From Xanthobacteraceae bacterium (lineage in GTDB: Bacteria > Pseudomonadota > Alphaproteobacteria > Rhizobiales > Xanthobacteraceae), in contig JAIESC010000264.1 of NCBI GenBank assembly GCA_019746355.1, positions 1 to 58,105 of the forward strand: a stretch of DNA of 58,105 nt. The letters are read 5' to 3'. Shown here piece by piece: positions 1 through 9,587 of the stretch. Position numbers and translations under genes: made by a program. Each line of letters starts with the position of its first letter. Within the stretch, counting starts at the first letter, position 1. The notes under the pieces are model-generated. The model was not told where the DNA came from. It did no database searches and worked only from the letters and a program-made list of their open reading frames with translations.

Positions 1-66
1 GAAACCGGAGTTGCGGAGATCGGACTTCAGCGGGACCGCGGTTTCGCGGATATCGACAATGCGCAT
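1..66 (-). CDS. Mandelate racemase/muconate lactonizing enzyme family protein, N-terminal fragment
   Basis: The gene runs off the left edge and only its first 22 codons are present. They read MRIVDIRETAVPLKSDLRNS and then GF. This resembles the opening beta strand and loop of enolase-superfamily proteins (mandelate racemase / muconate lactonizing group), whose N-terminus often begins MKIVDIRE-x-TVP. No catalytic residue lies in this part, so the substrate cannot be guessed. A GAAAG upstream of the ATG is a weak ribosome binding site. The gene points the same way as nothing nearby except the Bug receptor that starts at 1126, which lies upstream of it and ends 92 bp before it, so the two may be cotranscribed. 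Confidence 0.6.
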   Translation of the reverse strand, partial: MRIVDIRETAVPLKSDLRNSGF

Positions 67-157
67 GATTGACTTTCGCTCTGTCCCTGCTTTGGGGAAC
101 GGTGCAATGCACCGCTCCCCAGCACAGGCCGAGTGAAGTTGTACCGCGACCGGGAAA

Positions 158-1126
158 CTAAATCTTCGGAATCTTGGCGTCCTCGATGACCCGTCGCCAC
201 TTGGCGATCTCGGCCTTCACATAGGCGTCGAATGACGCCTGCGTATCGCCTTCCGCCTCCACGCCAAGCTCGAGCAGCCTGGCCTTGATGTCCGATGTGT
301 TGACGATGGTGGCGATTTCCTTCTGCAGCAGGTCGACGATCGGCTTCGGTGTGCCCGCGGGGACGAACACGCCGGTCATCGTCTCGGCCTCCTGATCCTT
401 GATGCCGGCCTCATCGAGCGTCGGGATTTCCGGCATCGAAGCGGAACGCTTCTTCGCCGTGACGCCGAGCGCGCGCACCTTGCCGTCCTTGATGATGGCG
501 ACCGAATTGCCGAGCGCGCCGCAGGCGATCGGCGTATGCCCGGCGAGCACCGATTGCGTGGACGGGCCGCCGCCTGCGAACGGCACGGTGATGAAGTCGA
601 GCTTCAGCCCGAGCTTGAGCATTTCAATCGAGAGCGACGGCGTCGTTCCGGCGCCGGGCGAGGCGACGCTGTGCTTGCCCGGCTCCTTGCGGATCATGTC
701 GACCATTTCCGTCATCGTCTTGGCCGGGAAGCTCGGGTTCACCAGCCAGGCATTCGGCGAGCCGCCCGCCTTGGTGACGGGGATGAAGTCTTTTTCGATG
801 TCGAAGGGCGGCTTCTGATAGAGGCTCGGGTTCACCACGATGCTCGACGACGCGAACAGGATCGTATAGCCGTCGCCCGGCGAGCGCGCGGCGTTGCCCA
901 TGCCGAGGTTGCCGCCGGCGCCGCCCTGGTTCTCGATGTAGAACTGCTGGCCCAGGCGCTTGGACAATTCGGCCGCGATCACCCGTCCGGCGATGTCGGT
1001 CACGCCACCGGCCGCAAACGGAATGATGATCTTGACCGGCTTGTTCGGGTACTGCTGCGCCAAGGCCGCGCCGGGCGCAAGCAGCGCCGCGCAGACCGCG
1101 AGTGCGCGCATGATCGTCATGGTCAT
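158..1126 (-). CDS. Bug/TctC-family tripartite tricarboxylate transporter substrate-binding protein
   Basis: Periplasmic receptor of 322 residues that would capture a carboxylated solute. The ATG at 1126 follows a strong Shine-Dalgarno (AGGGAGGAGT at 1131-1140), so the open frame further upstream to a TTG at 1219 is not used. Residues 1-23 form a Sec signal ending GAALAQQ. The mature start YPNKPVKIIIPFAAGG and the later ENQGGAGGNLG loop are Bug hallmarks that shape the carboxylate pocket. The C-terminus (AKWRRVIEDAKIPKI) is also typical. No TctA/TctB membrane genes are nearby, as is usual for orphan Bug receptors. The gene lies downstream of and divergent from the LLM oxygenase at 1235 and upstream of the enolase-superfamily gene. 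Ligand unknown. Confidence 0.93.
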   Translation of the reverse strand: MTMTIMRALAVCAALLAPGAALAQQYPNKPVKIIIPFAAGGVTDIAGRVIAAELSKRLGQQFYIENQGGAGGNLGMGNAARSPGDGYTILFASSSIVVNPSLYQKPPFDIEKDFIPVTKAGGSPNAWLVNPSFPAKTMTEMVDMIRKEPGKHSVASPGAGTTPSLSIEMLKLGLKLDFITVPFAGGGPSTQSVLAGHTPIACGALGNSVAIIKDGKVRALGVTAKKRSASMPEIPTLDEAGIKDQEAETMTGVFVPAGTPKPIVDLLQKEIATIVNTSDIKARLLELGVEAEGDTQASFDAYVKAEIAKWRRVIEDAKIPKI

Positions 1127-1234
1127 CGAAACTCCTCCCTGTACCGTTCGCCCCTCTTTGGGTTTGATATTGGCGTCGTCAACGACGCAGGCGTCGGCTA
1201 TGCCGGACCGCGTGGGCAAGCCTGAGGGATAATC

Positions 1235-2377
1235 GTGCGGAATGCAAATTCACCGTCGCCGCAGCCAAGGATGATGCAGGGCGGCAACCGGCTGAAGATC
1301 GGTCTGTTCGGCGCCAACTGTTCGTCGGGGAGGGCAGTGACCAAAGCGCCGGAGCGATGGTCCGGCACCTGGCCGGATAATCTCAAGCTGGTGCAGATGG
1401 CCGACGCGGCCGGCATCGATTTCATGCTGCCGATCGGCCGCTGGAAGGGCTATGGCGGCGACACCGGCTATCAGGACGCGACGCTCGAAACCGTGACCTG
1501 GGCCTGCGGACTGCTCGCGGCCACGAAGCGGATTACCGTGTTCGGCACCGTGCACGCGCCGCTGTTTCATCCGATCATCGCCGCCAAGCAGATGGTGACC
1601 GCCGACCACATCGGCGAAGGCCGGTTCGGGCTGAATATCGTGGTCGGCTGGAACGAGGACGAGTTCGAGATGTTCGGCGTCGAGCAGCGCGCGCACGCGC
1701 TGCGCTACGAGTACGCCCAGGACTGGCTCGACGCCATCAAGCGGATGTGGTCGGACGGCGACGACTTCGACTTCGACGGTAGGCACATCAAGCTGAAGAA
1801 GGTGCGTGCCAAGCCGAAGCCGTTCGGCGGCGAGCGGCCGGTGATCATGAACGCCGGCGCCTCGCCGGTCGGCCGCGATTTCGCGGTGCGCAACTGCGAC
1901 GCCTTCTTCATGCAGTCCTCGCGCGAGTCGGTCGAGGAGACGGCGCAGCGGGTCGCCGCCGCCAAGGCCGAGGCGGCAAAGCACGGCCGGGAGATCGGCG
2001 TGTTCACGGTCGGCGTCATCATCTGCCGCCCGACCATGAAGGAGGCGGAGGCGTACCACCACTATGTCAACGTGGAGCAGGCCGACTGGTCCGCGGTCGA
2101 TCATCTGCTGGCGATGCGGAACATCACGCCGGCGACCGTGCCGCATGAGGAGTTCATGCGCCGGCGCAGCCACTACGCGCATGGCAACAGCGGCGTGCCG
2201 ATCATCGGTGACCCGGATCACATCGCCGGCAAGCTGGTCGAGCTGAGCCATGCGGGCCTCGCCGGCATTGCCGTGTCGCTCGTCAACTATGCCGACGAGC
2301 TGCCCTATTTCCGAGATGAAGTGCTGCCGCGGCTCGAGCGGGTCGGCTTGCGGCGTCCTGCGCCCGCGACGGTTTGA
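1235..2377 (+). CDS. LLM-class flavin-dependent oxidoreductase (FMN monooxygenase, SsuD/SfnG/RutA type)
   Basis: A 380-residue luciferase-like monooxygenase that would use reduced flavin from a partner reductase and O2 to oxidise a small substrate. Diagnostic segments are LKIGLFGANCSSGRAVT near residue 20, FMLPIGRWKGYGGDT near 65, TVHAPLFHPIIAAKQ near 108 and EGRFGLNIVVGWNEDEFEMF near 130, which line the flavin site in the alkanesulfonate/dimethylsulfone/pyrimidine oxygenase group. Start: a GTG at 1235 lies five bases after GAGGGA (1224-1229). ATGs at 1271 and 1274 are possible but have poorer spacing. Divergent from the Bug receptor and followed after about 100 bp by an ABC importer, suggesting import plus oxidative degradation of one compound. 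No flavin reductase gene is visible. Confidence 0.88.
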   Translation: MRNANSPSPQPRMMQGGNRLKIGLFGANCSSGRAVTKAPERWSGTWPDNLKLVQMADAAGIDFMLPIGRWKGYGGDTGYQDATLETVTWACGLLAATKRITVFGTVHAPLFHPIIAAKQMVTADHIGEGRFGLNIVVGWNEDEFEMFGVEQRAHALRYEYAQDWLDAIKRMWSDGDDFDFDGRHIKLKKVRAKPKPFGGERPVIMNAGASPVGRDFAVRNCDAFFMQSSRESVEETAQRVAAAKAEAAKHGREIGVFTVGVIICRPTMKEAEAYHHYVNVEQADWSAVDHLLAMRNITPATVPHEEFMRRRSHYAHGNSGVPIIGDPDHIAGKLVELSHAGLAGIAVSLVNYADELPYFRDEVLPRLERVGLRRPAPATV

Positions 2378-2479
2378 CCCTGAAGATCGCGGCTAGGCTG
2401 CCAGCACACATTGGGGTATCGTTCCAGCAATCAACAAATACAGCCGAACTGCCTTAGGGAAGGACCATGGGAGGTTGGA

Positions 2480-3820
2480 ATGTTGAAATCGCGCGTCACG
2501 CGCCGCCGTCTGCTTGAGCAATCGGCCCTTGCCACGACCGCTCTGATCGCCGCGCCCTATGTGCGCGGCGCCCACGCCGCCGGAAAGCTCGCGATCGGAT
2601 TCTGGGACCACTGGGTTCCCGGCGCCAACAACGCCACCAAGGTGATGTGCGAGGAGTGGGGCGCGAAGGAGAAGGTCGAGATTTCGATCGACTACATCAC
2701 CTCGCAGGGCAACAAGAACCTCCTCACCATTGCCGCCGAGGCGCAGGCGCGGTCCGGCCACGACATCTTCGCGTTCCCGACCTGGGAGCCGCAGGCGCAC
2801 GCGCGCAATCTCGAGCCGGTCGACGACATCATGGCCGAGATCGGCAAGGCGAACGGGCCGGTCAATCCGACCGTCGAATATCTTGCCCGCCTGAACGGCA
2901 AGTGGCTTGCCGTGCCGGCGACCGTCGGCAGCCAGATCAAGGGCCCGTGCTCGCGCATCGACCTGATGAAGCAGCTCGCCGGCATCGACGTGCAGGCGAT
3001 GTATCCGGCGGGCAGCGCACCCAAGGCCGACGCCTGGACGCTCGACGCGATGCTCAAGGCCGCGGAAGCCTGCCACAAGGGCGGCCATCCGTTCGGCATC
3101 GGCCTCGGCGTGACCGAGGACAATGTCGACACGTCCGGCGCGATCTTCCAGTCCTATGGTGCGAACCTCGTCGACGCCAAGGGCAACATCACGGTCAAGA
3201 CCGACGCCGTCCGTCAGGCGATGGAGTATTACAGGAAGCTCGCGCAATTCCTGCCGCCGGACGCGCCGGCCTGGGACAACGCCTCCAACAACAAGTATCT
3301 GATCTCGGGCAAGGGCGCGCTGATCATGAACCCGCCGAGCTCCTGGGCGGTCGCCAAGCGCGACGCGCCGCAGATCGCCGAGCAATTGTGGACCCACGGC
3401 ATGCCGTCGGGCCCGAAGGGCCGGTTCGCGCCGTTCCTGCCGTACTTCTGGGGCGTCTGGAACTTCGGCAAGAACAAGTCCGCGGCCAAGAGCCTGCTGG
3501 TGCATCTCTCGAAGGCCGAGAACATCGAAAAGATGGTCGCGGCGAGCGCGGGCTACGACCTGCCGGCATTCGACAAGTTCAGCACGCTGAAGACCTGGGC
3601 CGAGGAAGGCCCGCCCAAGGGCACGCTGTACCACTACCCGAACCCGCACAATCACCAGACTCTGTCGGTCTGCGCGGCGCCGGCTCCGCCCAAGATCGCG
3701 CATCAGATCTACACCCAGGCGATCCAGACCAAGATGGTGGTGCGCTACATGAAGGGCGAGGCGCTCGACAAGACGCTCGCCTGGGCGGAAAGCGAGATCG
3801 AAGGCTTCATGCGCACATAA
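2480..3820 (+). CDS. ABC transporter substrate-binding protein, extracellular family 1, Tat-exported
   Basis: Binding protein of 446 residues heading a four-gene ABC importer. The ATG at 2480 has GGGAGG (2469-2474) at good spacing. The N-terminus carries a Tat-like signal: VTRRRLLEQSALATTALIAA followed by PYVRGAHA and a cleavage site near residue 32. The mature part has the two-lobed family 1 pattern seen in sugar and polyol receptors (GKLAIGFWDHWVPGANNATK, then QARSGHDIFAFPTWEP, and ISGKGALIMNPPSSW near residue 280). Tat export implies folding in the cytoplasm, occasionally seen in rhizobial binding proteins. It is followed by two permeases and an ATPase on the same strand with 60-bp or smaller gaps. 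The ligand is probably a sugar or polyol but is unproven. Confidence 0.9.
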   Translation: MLKSRVTRRRLLEQSALATTALIAAPYVRGAHAAGKLAIGFWDHWVPGANNATKVMCEEWGAKEKVEISIDYITSQGNKNLLTIAAEAQARSGHDIFAFPTWEPQAHARNLEPVDDIMAEIGKANGPVNPTVEYLARLNGKWLAVPATVGSQIKGPCSRIDLMKQLAGIDVQAMYPAGSAPKADAWTLDAMLKAAEACHKGGHPFGIGLGVTEDNVDTSGAIFQSYGANLVDAKGNITVKTDAVRQAMEYYRKLAQFLPPDAPAWDNASNNKYLISGKGALIMNPPSSWAVAKRDAPQIAEQLWTHGMPSGPKGRFAPFLPYFWGVWNFGKNKSAAKSLLVHLSKAENIEKMVAASAGYDLPAFDKFSTLKTWAEEGPPKGTLYHYPNPHNHQTLSVCAAPAPPKIAHQIYTQAIQTKMVVRYMKGEALDKTLAWAESEIEGFMRT

Positions 3821-3881
3821 GCGTACGACATTGGCGCTGCCGCCGGGGGCGGCGGCGCCCGATCTTTCCGAAGGGGAACGG

Positions 3882-4811
3882 ATGGTCGACACCGCATTGC
3901 AAGCGCCGTCAGCGGCCGCCGCGCGCAAACGCGGCGGCTTTCACCGGGTGCTGCAACGCCGCTCGACCATCGCGTTTCTGATGACGCTGCCGCTGATCCT
4001 TTTGATCCTGCTGCTGGTTCTCTATCCCGCGTTCTATTCGCTGCATCTCGCCACGTTGAACAAGTCGATGGAGCGGTTCGTCGGCTTCGGTAACTTTACG
4101 TTCCTGTTCAAGCGCGAGACGTTCTGGATGGTGGTGCAGCAGTCCTGCATCTTCGCCATCACCGCGGTGATCTTCAAGGCGCTGATCGGCTTCATCGTCG
4201 CCCACTTCGTGCACAACATTCCGGGCAAGGGCCAGCGCAAGTGGCGCGGCATGCTGCTCGTGCCGTGGGTGATCCCGCCGGCGATGAGCTGCCTTGCCTG
4301 GCTGTGGCTGTTCGATCCGTCCTATAGCGCGTTCAACTGGCTCCTGGCGCTCGTCGGCATCGATCCGGTGCCGTGGACCGGAGAGGCCAACTGGGCGCGG
4401 TTCTCGGTGATCCTGGTCAATGTCTGGATCGGCGCGCCGTTCTTCATGATCATGTATCTGGCGGCGCTGAAATCGGTGCCGGAGCAGCTTTACGAGGCGG
4501 CGGCGATCGATGGGGCCAACTGGTGGCAGCGCATGTGGTACGTGACGCTGCCGATGATGCGCAACATCATCGCCATCACCGCGCTGTTCTCGCTGATCGT
4601 CACCTTCGCCAACTTCGACATCGTCCGCATCCTCACCGCCGGCGGGCCGATCGACCGCACCCATGTGTTCGCCACCTGGTCGTTCTGGCTGGGCATCCAG
4701 GGCAGCGACATTCCGCTCGGCGCGGCGGTGTCGCTGTTCATGGTGCCGATCCTGGCGGTCGCCGCGGTGTTCATCCTGCGCGACATCAACAAGCGGGGCA
4801 ACGAGGCATGA
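3882..4811 (+). CDS. Carbohydrate-type ABC transporter permease (MalF/UgpA-like)
   Basis: Inner-membrane permease of 309 residues. The ATG at 3882 follows AAGGGG (3871-3876) by five bases; a TTG further upstream at 3831 is rejected. Six hydrophobic segments are visible, the first being FLMTLPLILLILLLVLYP near residue 37. The EAA loop that docks the ATPase reads EQLYEAAAIDGANWWQRMWY near residue 203. Its last codons overlap the next permease start (ATGA at 4808-4811), so the two permeases are translationally coupled and form a heterodimer with the ATPase encoded at 5735. Confidence 0.93.
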   Translation: MVDTALQAPSAAAARKRGGFHRVLQRRSTIAFLMTLPLILLILLLVLYPAFYSLHLATLNKSMERFVGFGNFTFLFKRETFWMVVQQSCIFAITAVIFKALIGFIVAHFVHNIPGKGQRKWRGMLLVPWVIPPAMSCLAWLWLFDPSYSAFNWLLALVGIDPVPWTGEANWARFSVILVNVWIGAPFFMIMYLAALKSVPEQLYEAAAIDGANWWQRMWYVTLPMMRNIIAITALFSLIVTFANFDIVRILTAGGPIDRTHVFATWSFWLGIQGSDIPLGAAVSLFMVPILAVAAVFILRDINKRGNEA

Positions 4812-5719
4812 CCGTTGCCGCGACAGCTTCCTCCGGTGCGCCGACTCGGGCAAAATACGGCAGCATGAGCCGCGACCGGCGCTGGGCGCTGCGCTGGTCG
4901 TATTTTTTCCTGGTGCTGTTCGCGATCTTCTTTTTGACGCCACCGATCTACATGTTGATCACCTCGCTGAAGTCGAGCGCGGAGATATCGGCCGCGACCA
5001 ACCCGTGGTGGGTCTACAATCCGACGCTCGGCAACTACGCGGAACTGCTCGGTTCGTCGCAGTATCTGACGTTCTTCCGCAACTCGGCGCTGGTCTCGAT
5101 CATCGTCGTCACCATCACCATGCTGATCTCGGTGCCGGCGGCGTTCGCGCTGTCGCGCATGAAGTTCTGGGGCTCGGCGACGCTCGCGACTGGCATCTTC
5201 CTGACCTATCTCATTCCCGAGACGCTGCTGTTCATCCCGCTGTTCAAGATGTTTGCGGTGTTCAACGAATGGACCGGCATCCAGCTGATCAACAAATGGT
5301 GGGTGCTGCTGCTGCTCTATCCGACGCTGACCGTGCCGTTCTGCACCTGGATCATGATCGGCTACTTCGCCTCGATCCCGAAGGAGCTCGACGAGGCGGC
5401 GCTGATGGACGGTGCCAATTACCGGCAGATCCTGCTGCGCGTGTTCATCCCGGTGGCGCTGCCGGGCCTGATCGCGGCGACGATCTTCGCCTTCACGGTG
5501 TCCTGGGCCCAGTTCCTTTATCCGCTCGCCTTCACCACCTCGGCGGACCAGCTGGTGCTGCCGGTCGGCATCATCACCTCGCTGATCAAGGGCGACGTGT
5601 TCAACTGGGGCCAGATCATGACCGGGGCGCTGCTCGGCGCAGCTCCACCGCTGATCATCTACGCGTTCCTGATGGACTATTACATCGCCGGCCTCACCGC
5701 CGGCGCGACCAAGGGCTGA
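4808..5719 (+). CDS. Carbohydrate-type ABC transporter permease (MalG/UgpE-like)
   Basis: Second membrane subunit, 303 residues. The start ATG at 4808 overlaps the stop of the first permease as ATGA, which fixes it. An arginine-rich cytoplasmic leader (about 30 residues) precedes TM1 (YFFLVLFAIFFLTPPIYML). The EAA motif KELDEAALMDGANYRQILLR lies near residue 194. A C-terminal hydrophobic helix ends at TAGATKG. The MalG-like length and the pairing with a MalF-like protein point to the CUT1 class of importers, which take sugars, oligosaccharides, glycerol phosphates or polyols. Confidence 0.93.
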   Translation: MTVAATASSGAPTRAKYGSMSRDRRWALRWSYFFLVLFAIFFLTPPIYMLITSLKSSAEISAATNPWWVYNPTLGNYAELLGSSQYLTFFRNSALVSIIVVTITMLISVPAAFALSRMKFWGSATLATGIFLTYLIPETLLFIPLFKMFAVFNEWTGIQLINKWWVLLLLYPTLTVPFCTWIMIGYFASIPKELDEAALMDGANYRQILLRVFIPVALPGLIAATIFAFTVSWAQFLYPLAFTTSADQLVLPVGIITSLIKGDVFNWGQIMTGALLGAAPPLIIYAFLMDYYIAGLTAGATKG

Positions 5720-5734
5720 GCCAAAGGCGGAACG

Positions 5735-6832
<1,098 letters not shown>

Positions 6833-6856
6833 CAGGCTGCTGAAAAAGCCCGCGGC

Positions 6857-6930
6857 GTCATTCCGGGGCGCGCCCATAGCGCGTCGAAGACGCGCGTAAA
6901 CGCGCTTTCGGCGGCGTCCCGGAATGGCCG
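6857..6930. repeat. Dispersed palindromic repeat, family R1, copy 1
   Basis: Intergenic element with outer arms TCATTCCGGGGCG and GTCCCGGAATGG and an inner core CATAGCGCGTCGAAGACGCG (reverse orientation) at about 6875-6910. The same core recurs at 13943-14019, 22022-22164, 23106-23141, 26805-26943 and 28644-28690. The arms pair to make a long hairpin. It sits between two convergent genes. Confidence 0.8.
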
Positions 6931-6974
6931 GACATTAACAGCTTCTACACGAACCATGTCTGGAGATTGTTTGC

Positions 6975-6993
6975 TGAGCGAAATTCTCGCTCA
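6975..6993. terminator. Possible bidirectional hairpin between convergent genes
   Basis: A perfect 7-bp stem, TGAGCGA-AATTC-TCGCTCA, lies between the stop of the ATPase gene (6832, plus strand) and the stop of the MDR gene (7038, minus strand). No run of T follows on either side, so intrinsic termination is uncertain. Confidence 0.35.
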
Positions 6994-7037
6994 AGCCCGG
7001 ATTGTGGTCGCAGGCGTGGAAAACAGTGAAGCTGGGC

Positions 7038-8096
7038 TCACGCTGGCTGCATCCGGTCGCGTCGAGACGGCAAATCAGGGCACAGGACGAGCTTGCCCTC
7101 GAGACCGCCCGCTTCAAGACGACGGTGTGCATCGGCGACCTCATCAAAAGCAATCCGTTCCGCAATGCGCGGCCGGATAGCGCGCGTCGCCAACAGGCCA
7201 AACAGCCGTTCAAGGTCCTCCAGGAACCACCCGGGATGTCGCGCCCGCATCAAATTGATCGAGTAGACACTGACGCGTTTGCCGCCAGGCAACCAGCTCA
7301 GCAACAGCCTCCAGAGATATACGCGCGCAATCCACATCAACGTGGCGAGGAGACGCCGCTGTGCCTGCACGCTCGCTGTGTAGCCGTAGGCGCAGACCAG
7401 GCCGCCGCGCCGGAGCGCCTTGAAGGAGCGGCGGTAGTCATCCTCGCCGATGCCGTCGAAGATGACATCGAACCCGCCCGGCAGGACGCGGGTGAAGTCT
7501 TCACGTCGGTAATCAATCGGTGTGGCGCCGAGCTCGCGAATCAGCGCCGCATGCTCGCCACGTCCGGTTCCCCACAGCTCAAGGCCCGCCATTCTGCCGA
7601 GCACAAGCAGCGCCTGACCGACGGCGCCGGCGGCGCCCTGCACAAGCGCACGCTGGCCTCGCTGCACCTGCACCGCACGATGAAGGAGCTGATAGGCGGT
7701 GGTCCAGCTTAGGATCAGCGCGGCCGCCTCCGCCGCGTCGACGCCCTCCGGCACGCGGGTCAGGTCACTGGCCCGCAGCGCGCGATAGGCTGCGTTCGAC
7801 CCTACCACCGTCAGATCCGCCACCCGGTCGCCAAGCCGAAACCCGCTTACACCGTCGCCGAGCTGATCGATCTCTCCGACAACATCATATCCCATCACGA
7901 ACGGCGGTCGGAGGTGCATCGTTTGCGCGTAGAGGTGACGCCGGATCGTCACGTCGGTGTACTCCAGGCCCGATGCGAGCACCCGCACCCGCACCTCGCC
8001 CCTGCCGGCCTTCGGCAAAGGAGCGTCGACCACTTCAAGCCCGTCGGGCTCGCCGAAGCGCCTGACCTGCACAACCCGATTGCGCGGCTCGCTCAT
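7038..8096 (-). CDS. Zinc-type/quinone-oxidoreductase-like medium-chain dehydrogenase (MDR family)
   Basis: NAD(P)H-dependent oxidoreductase of 352 residues. The N-terminal GroES-like domain contains LASGLEYTDVTIRRH and FVMGYDVVGEID; the Rossmann domain has the glycine motif VQGAAGAVGQALL near residue 150. The usual catalytic-zinc cysteine is replaced (SGLEYTD instead of CG-type sequences), so it looks like the zinc-free quinone oxidoreductase / enoyl reductase branch. Residues from about 245 to 275 form a hydrophobic, basic stretch (LLATLMWIARVYLWRLLLSW) that is longer than in quinone reductases and may contact membranes. Start ATG at 8096 follows AAGGAA at good spacing. It stands alone; the adjoining sequence is repeat-rich. 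Confidence 0.85.
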   Translation of the reverse strand: MSEPRNRVVQVRRFGEPDGLEVVDAPLPKAGRGEVRVRVLASGLEYTDVTIRRHLYAQTMHLRPPFVMGYDVVGEIDQLGDGVSGFRLGDRVADLTVVGSNAAYRALRASDLTRVPEGVDAAEAAALILSWTTAYQLLHRAVQVQRGQRALVQGAAGAVGQALLVLGRMAGLELWGTGRGEHAALIRELGATPIDYRREDFTRVLPGGFDVIFDGIGEDDYRRSFKALRRGGLVCAYGYTASVQAQRRLLATLMWIARVYLWRLLLSWLPGGKRVSVYSINLMRARHPGWFLEDLERLFGLLATRAIRPRIAERIAFDEVADAHRRLEAGGLEGKLVLCPDLPSRRDRMQPA

Positions 8097-8610
8097 TGAC
8101 GGGTTCCTTGCACCTTAGGCGCAGCGTATGGGCAGGGAGAGTCCGCAGCTTAATTCCGCATCGCTCAGAATGAGGGTCAAGTCATTGAGGAGGATCAATG
8201 CGGTCGTACGGGTTTGCGCCCAGGGATAATGTCGCTGATTGGCACGTTTGAGACATACGGGAAGTCCGCTTTTGCGCCGCTGCTGGGGGATAAGCAGACA
8301 TGCCCGAAATGGGCCCAAAACGACGTGATTGACCCGTAGCCGTCATTGGCAGGCTGTTGTCGAGAGGGCGAGAATTCCTCGAACAATGATCTTTTTCAGA
8401 CATTGGTCGGACTCGAAGTGTTCCGTTCAAATCCCGGTGAGCCGGTGGTTTGTGATCAGCGCAGGTGCGAATATTGCGGTGCGCTCTCAAGCACAAGCTG
8501 CCGACAATTTGGCTCCGCGCCCGGAGCGATAGACACCGAATGGCGTGCGCCCGCGCAATCCTGCGCGAGCGGCGTATGGCAAACAGGCCGGGAAAGAGCG
8601 GATAGACATC
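8097..8610. repeat. Gene-free stretch with a degenerate copy of a widespread alphaproteobacterial intergenic repeat
   Basis: No credible gene lies here. Between about 8195 and 8350 the minus strand can be translated as short pieces such as FGPISGMSAYPP and AQKRTSRMSQTCQ. These resemble the spurious MSALGQKQT / MSALPPKADI peptides that many Bradyrhizobium-like genomes yield from a dispersed noncoding repeat. The match is from memory of that pattern, not an alignment. From 8400 to 8610 I see nothing distinctive. Confidence 0.4.
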
Positions 8611-9012
8611 ATGCATGGCGCTCCTGTTCTCGTTCTCGCGGTTCTCGCCGCGTTCTGCGCTTCGGCTGCAGACGCTCGCGAAATTCGACGCGACACCATG
8701 CCGGAAATCTTTCGGGGAACGTGGGCGTCCGGCAACGATGCCTGCAAGGCCGGAGACAAATCGAAGGTCGTGCTCGATGCGAAGTCCTACATGGGACCCG
8801 CCGGGAGCTGCATCATCGACTATGTGATGGAAGTCCCAGGACCCATCTATTCGGCGCGCATGCGTTGCTCCGAAGGTGGCTTGCAAACGCAGGCGAAAAC
8901 GATCGCCAATCTGATTATTCGGCCGAGCACCGCCGGCCAGATCCTGGTCGGATCGACGTTCGAGAGCCTCTCAGCACATGACCGGTGCCCCGCAGCGGAA
9001 CCAGAAAAATAG
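8611..9012 (+). CDS. Small secreted protein of unknown function
   Basis: A 133-residue protein. The ATG at 8611 opens directly onto a Sec signal (MHGAPVLVLAVLAAFCASA, then ADA), cleaved near residue 22. The mature part has MPEIFRGTWASGNDACKAGD and four spaced cysteines that could form two disulfides (near residues 50, 71, 91 and 128). The pattern of FRGTWA followed by a Cys and a later CIIDYV strand recalls small uncharacterised periplasmic proteins of Bradyrhizobium relatives. I do not recognise a function. A longer frame to 8545 is open but lacks a signal sequence. Confidence 0.6.
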   Translation: MHGAPVLVLAVLAAFCASAADAREIRRDTMPEIFRGTWASGNDACKAGDKSKVVLDAKSYMGPAGSCIIDYVMEVPGPIYSARMRCSEGGLQTQAKTIANLIIRPSTAGQILVGSTFESLSAHDRCPAAEPEK

Positions 9013-9081
9013 CATTGGTGAGCTGACCTGACGTCTACCGGGCCTGCGCCGACTTACAAACCAACTTGCGAGGAGGACGGG

Positions 9082-9585
9082 ATGAGCAAACGTAGCACAA
9101 TCGCCAGTGTGCTTGTTGCATCCACCGCCTTGTTGAGCGCCCTCGCGTGCGCGGCAACCGCACAGCAGGTGCGCGGCGCTTCGGGTTCGCCGGCTGCGGT
9201 CGAATTTCCCGACATCCGAGTCCTACCGGTGCCCACGCCACCGTTCGCCGGCACGATCATGCCGAATGCCATCGACAGCACGTCCGCTTGGCCCCGGAAG
9301 CGGTCCGAATATCCTGCTGATCCTCACGGATGATGTCGGCTTCGGCGCTCCCTCTACCTTCGGGGGCGTCATTCCAACTCCGGCGCTCGATCGAATTGCG
9401 CGGAGCGGACTTCGATACACCTCCTTCCACACCACCGCACTGTGCTCGCCGACACGGGCGGCCCTTCTGACCTGGCGCAATCATCACTCGGTCGGGTTTG
9501 GCAACATCTCGGAAATGTCGAGCGGGTTCCCAGGATATAACTCCATCATCCCGCCCGAGACCGCGACCGTTGCAGGCGGTGTGAG
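9082..9585 (+). pseudogene. Arylsulfatase remnant, frameshifted and 3'-truncated
   Basis: A good start (GAGGAGG then ATG at 9082) and a Sec signal ([20 protein letters not shown]) lead a sulfatase N-terminus. The frame breaks around 9270-9300: the conserved continuation [20 protein letters not shown] lies one frame over. It then reads through the formylglycine motif [10 protein letters not shown], where the following Gly is replaced by Trp (TWRNHH in place of TGRNHH). The homology stops after PPETATVA near 9575, three residues before the convergent stop of the Bug gene at 9588. Normal sulfatases of this type exceed 500 residues, so about three quarters is missing. A deletion that joined this gene to the Bug gene explains the layout. 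Confidence 0.8.
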
Positions 9586-9587
9586 CG

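Noticed and set aside
8182..8886. 234-codon minus-strand frame across the repeat region
   Set aside because: It overlaps the secreted-protein gene at 8611 and its peptides match the spurious repeat-derived type.
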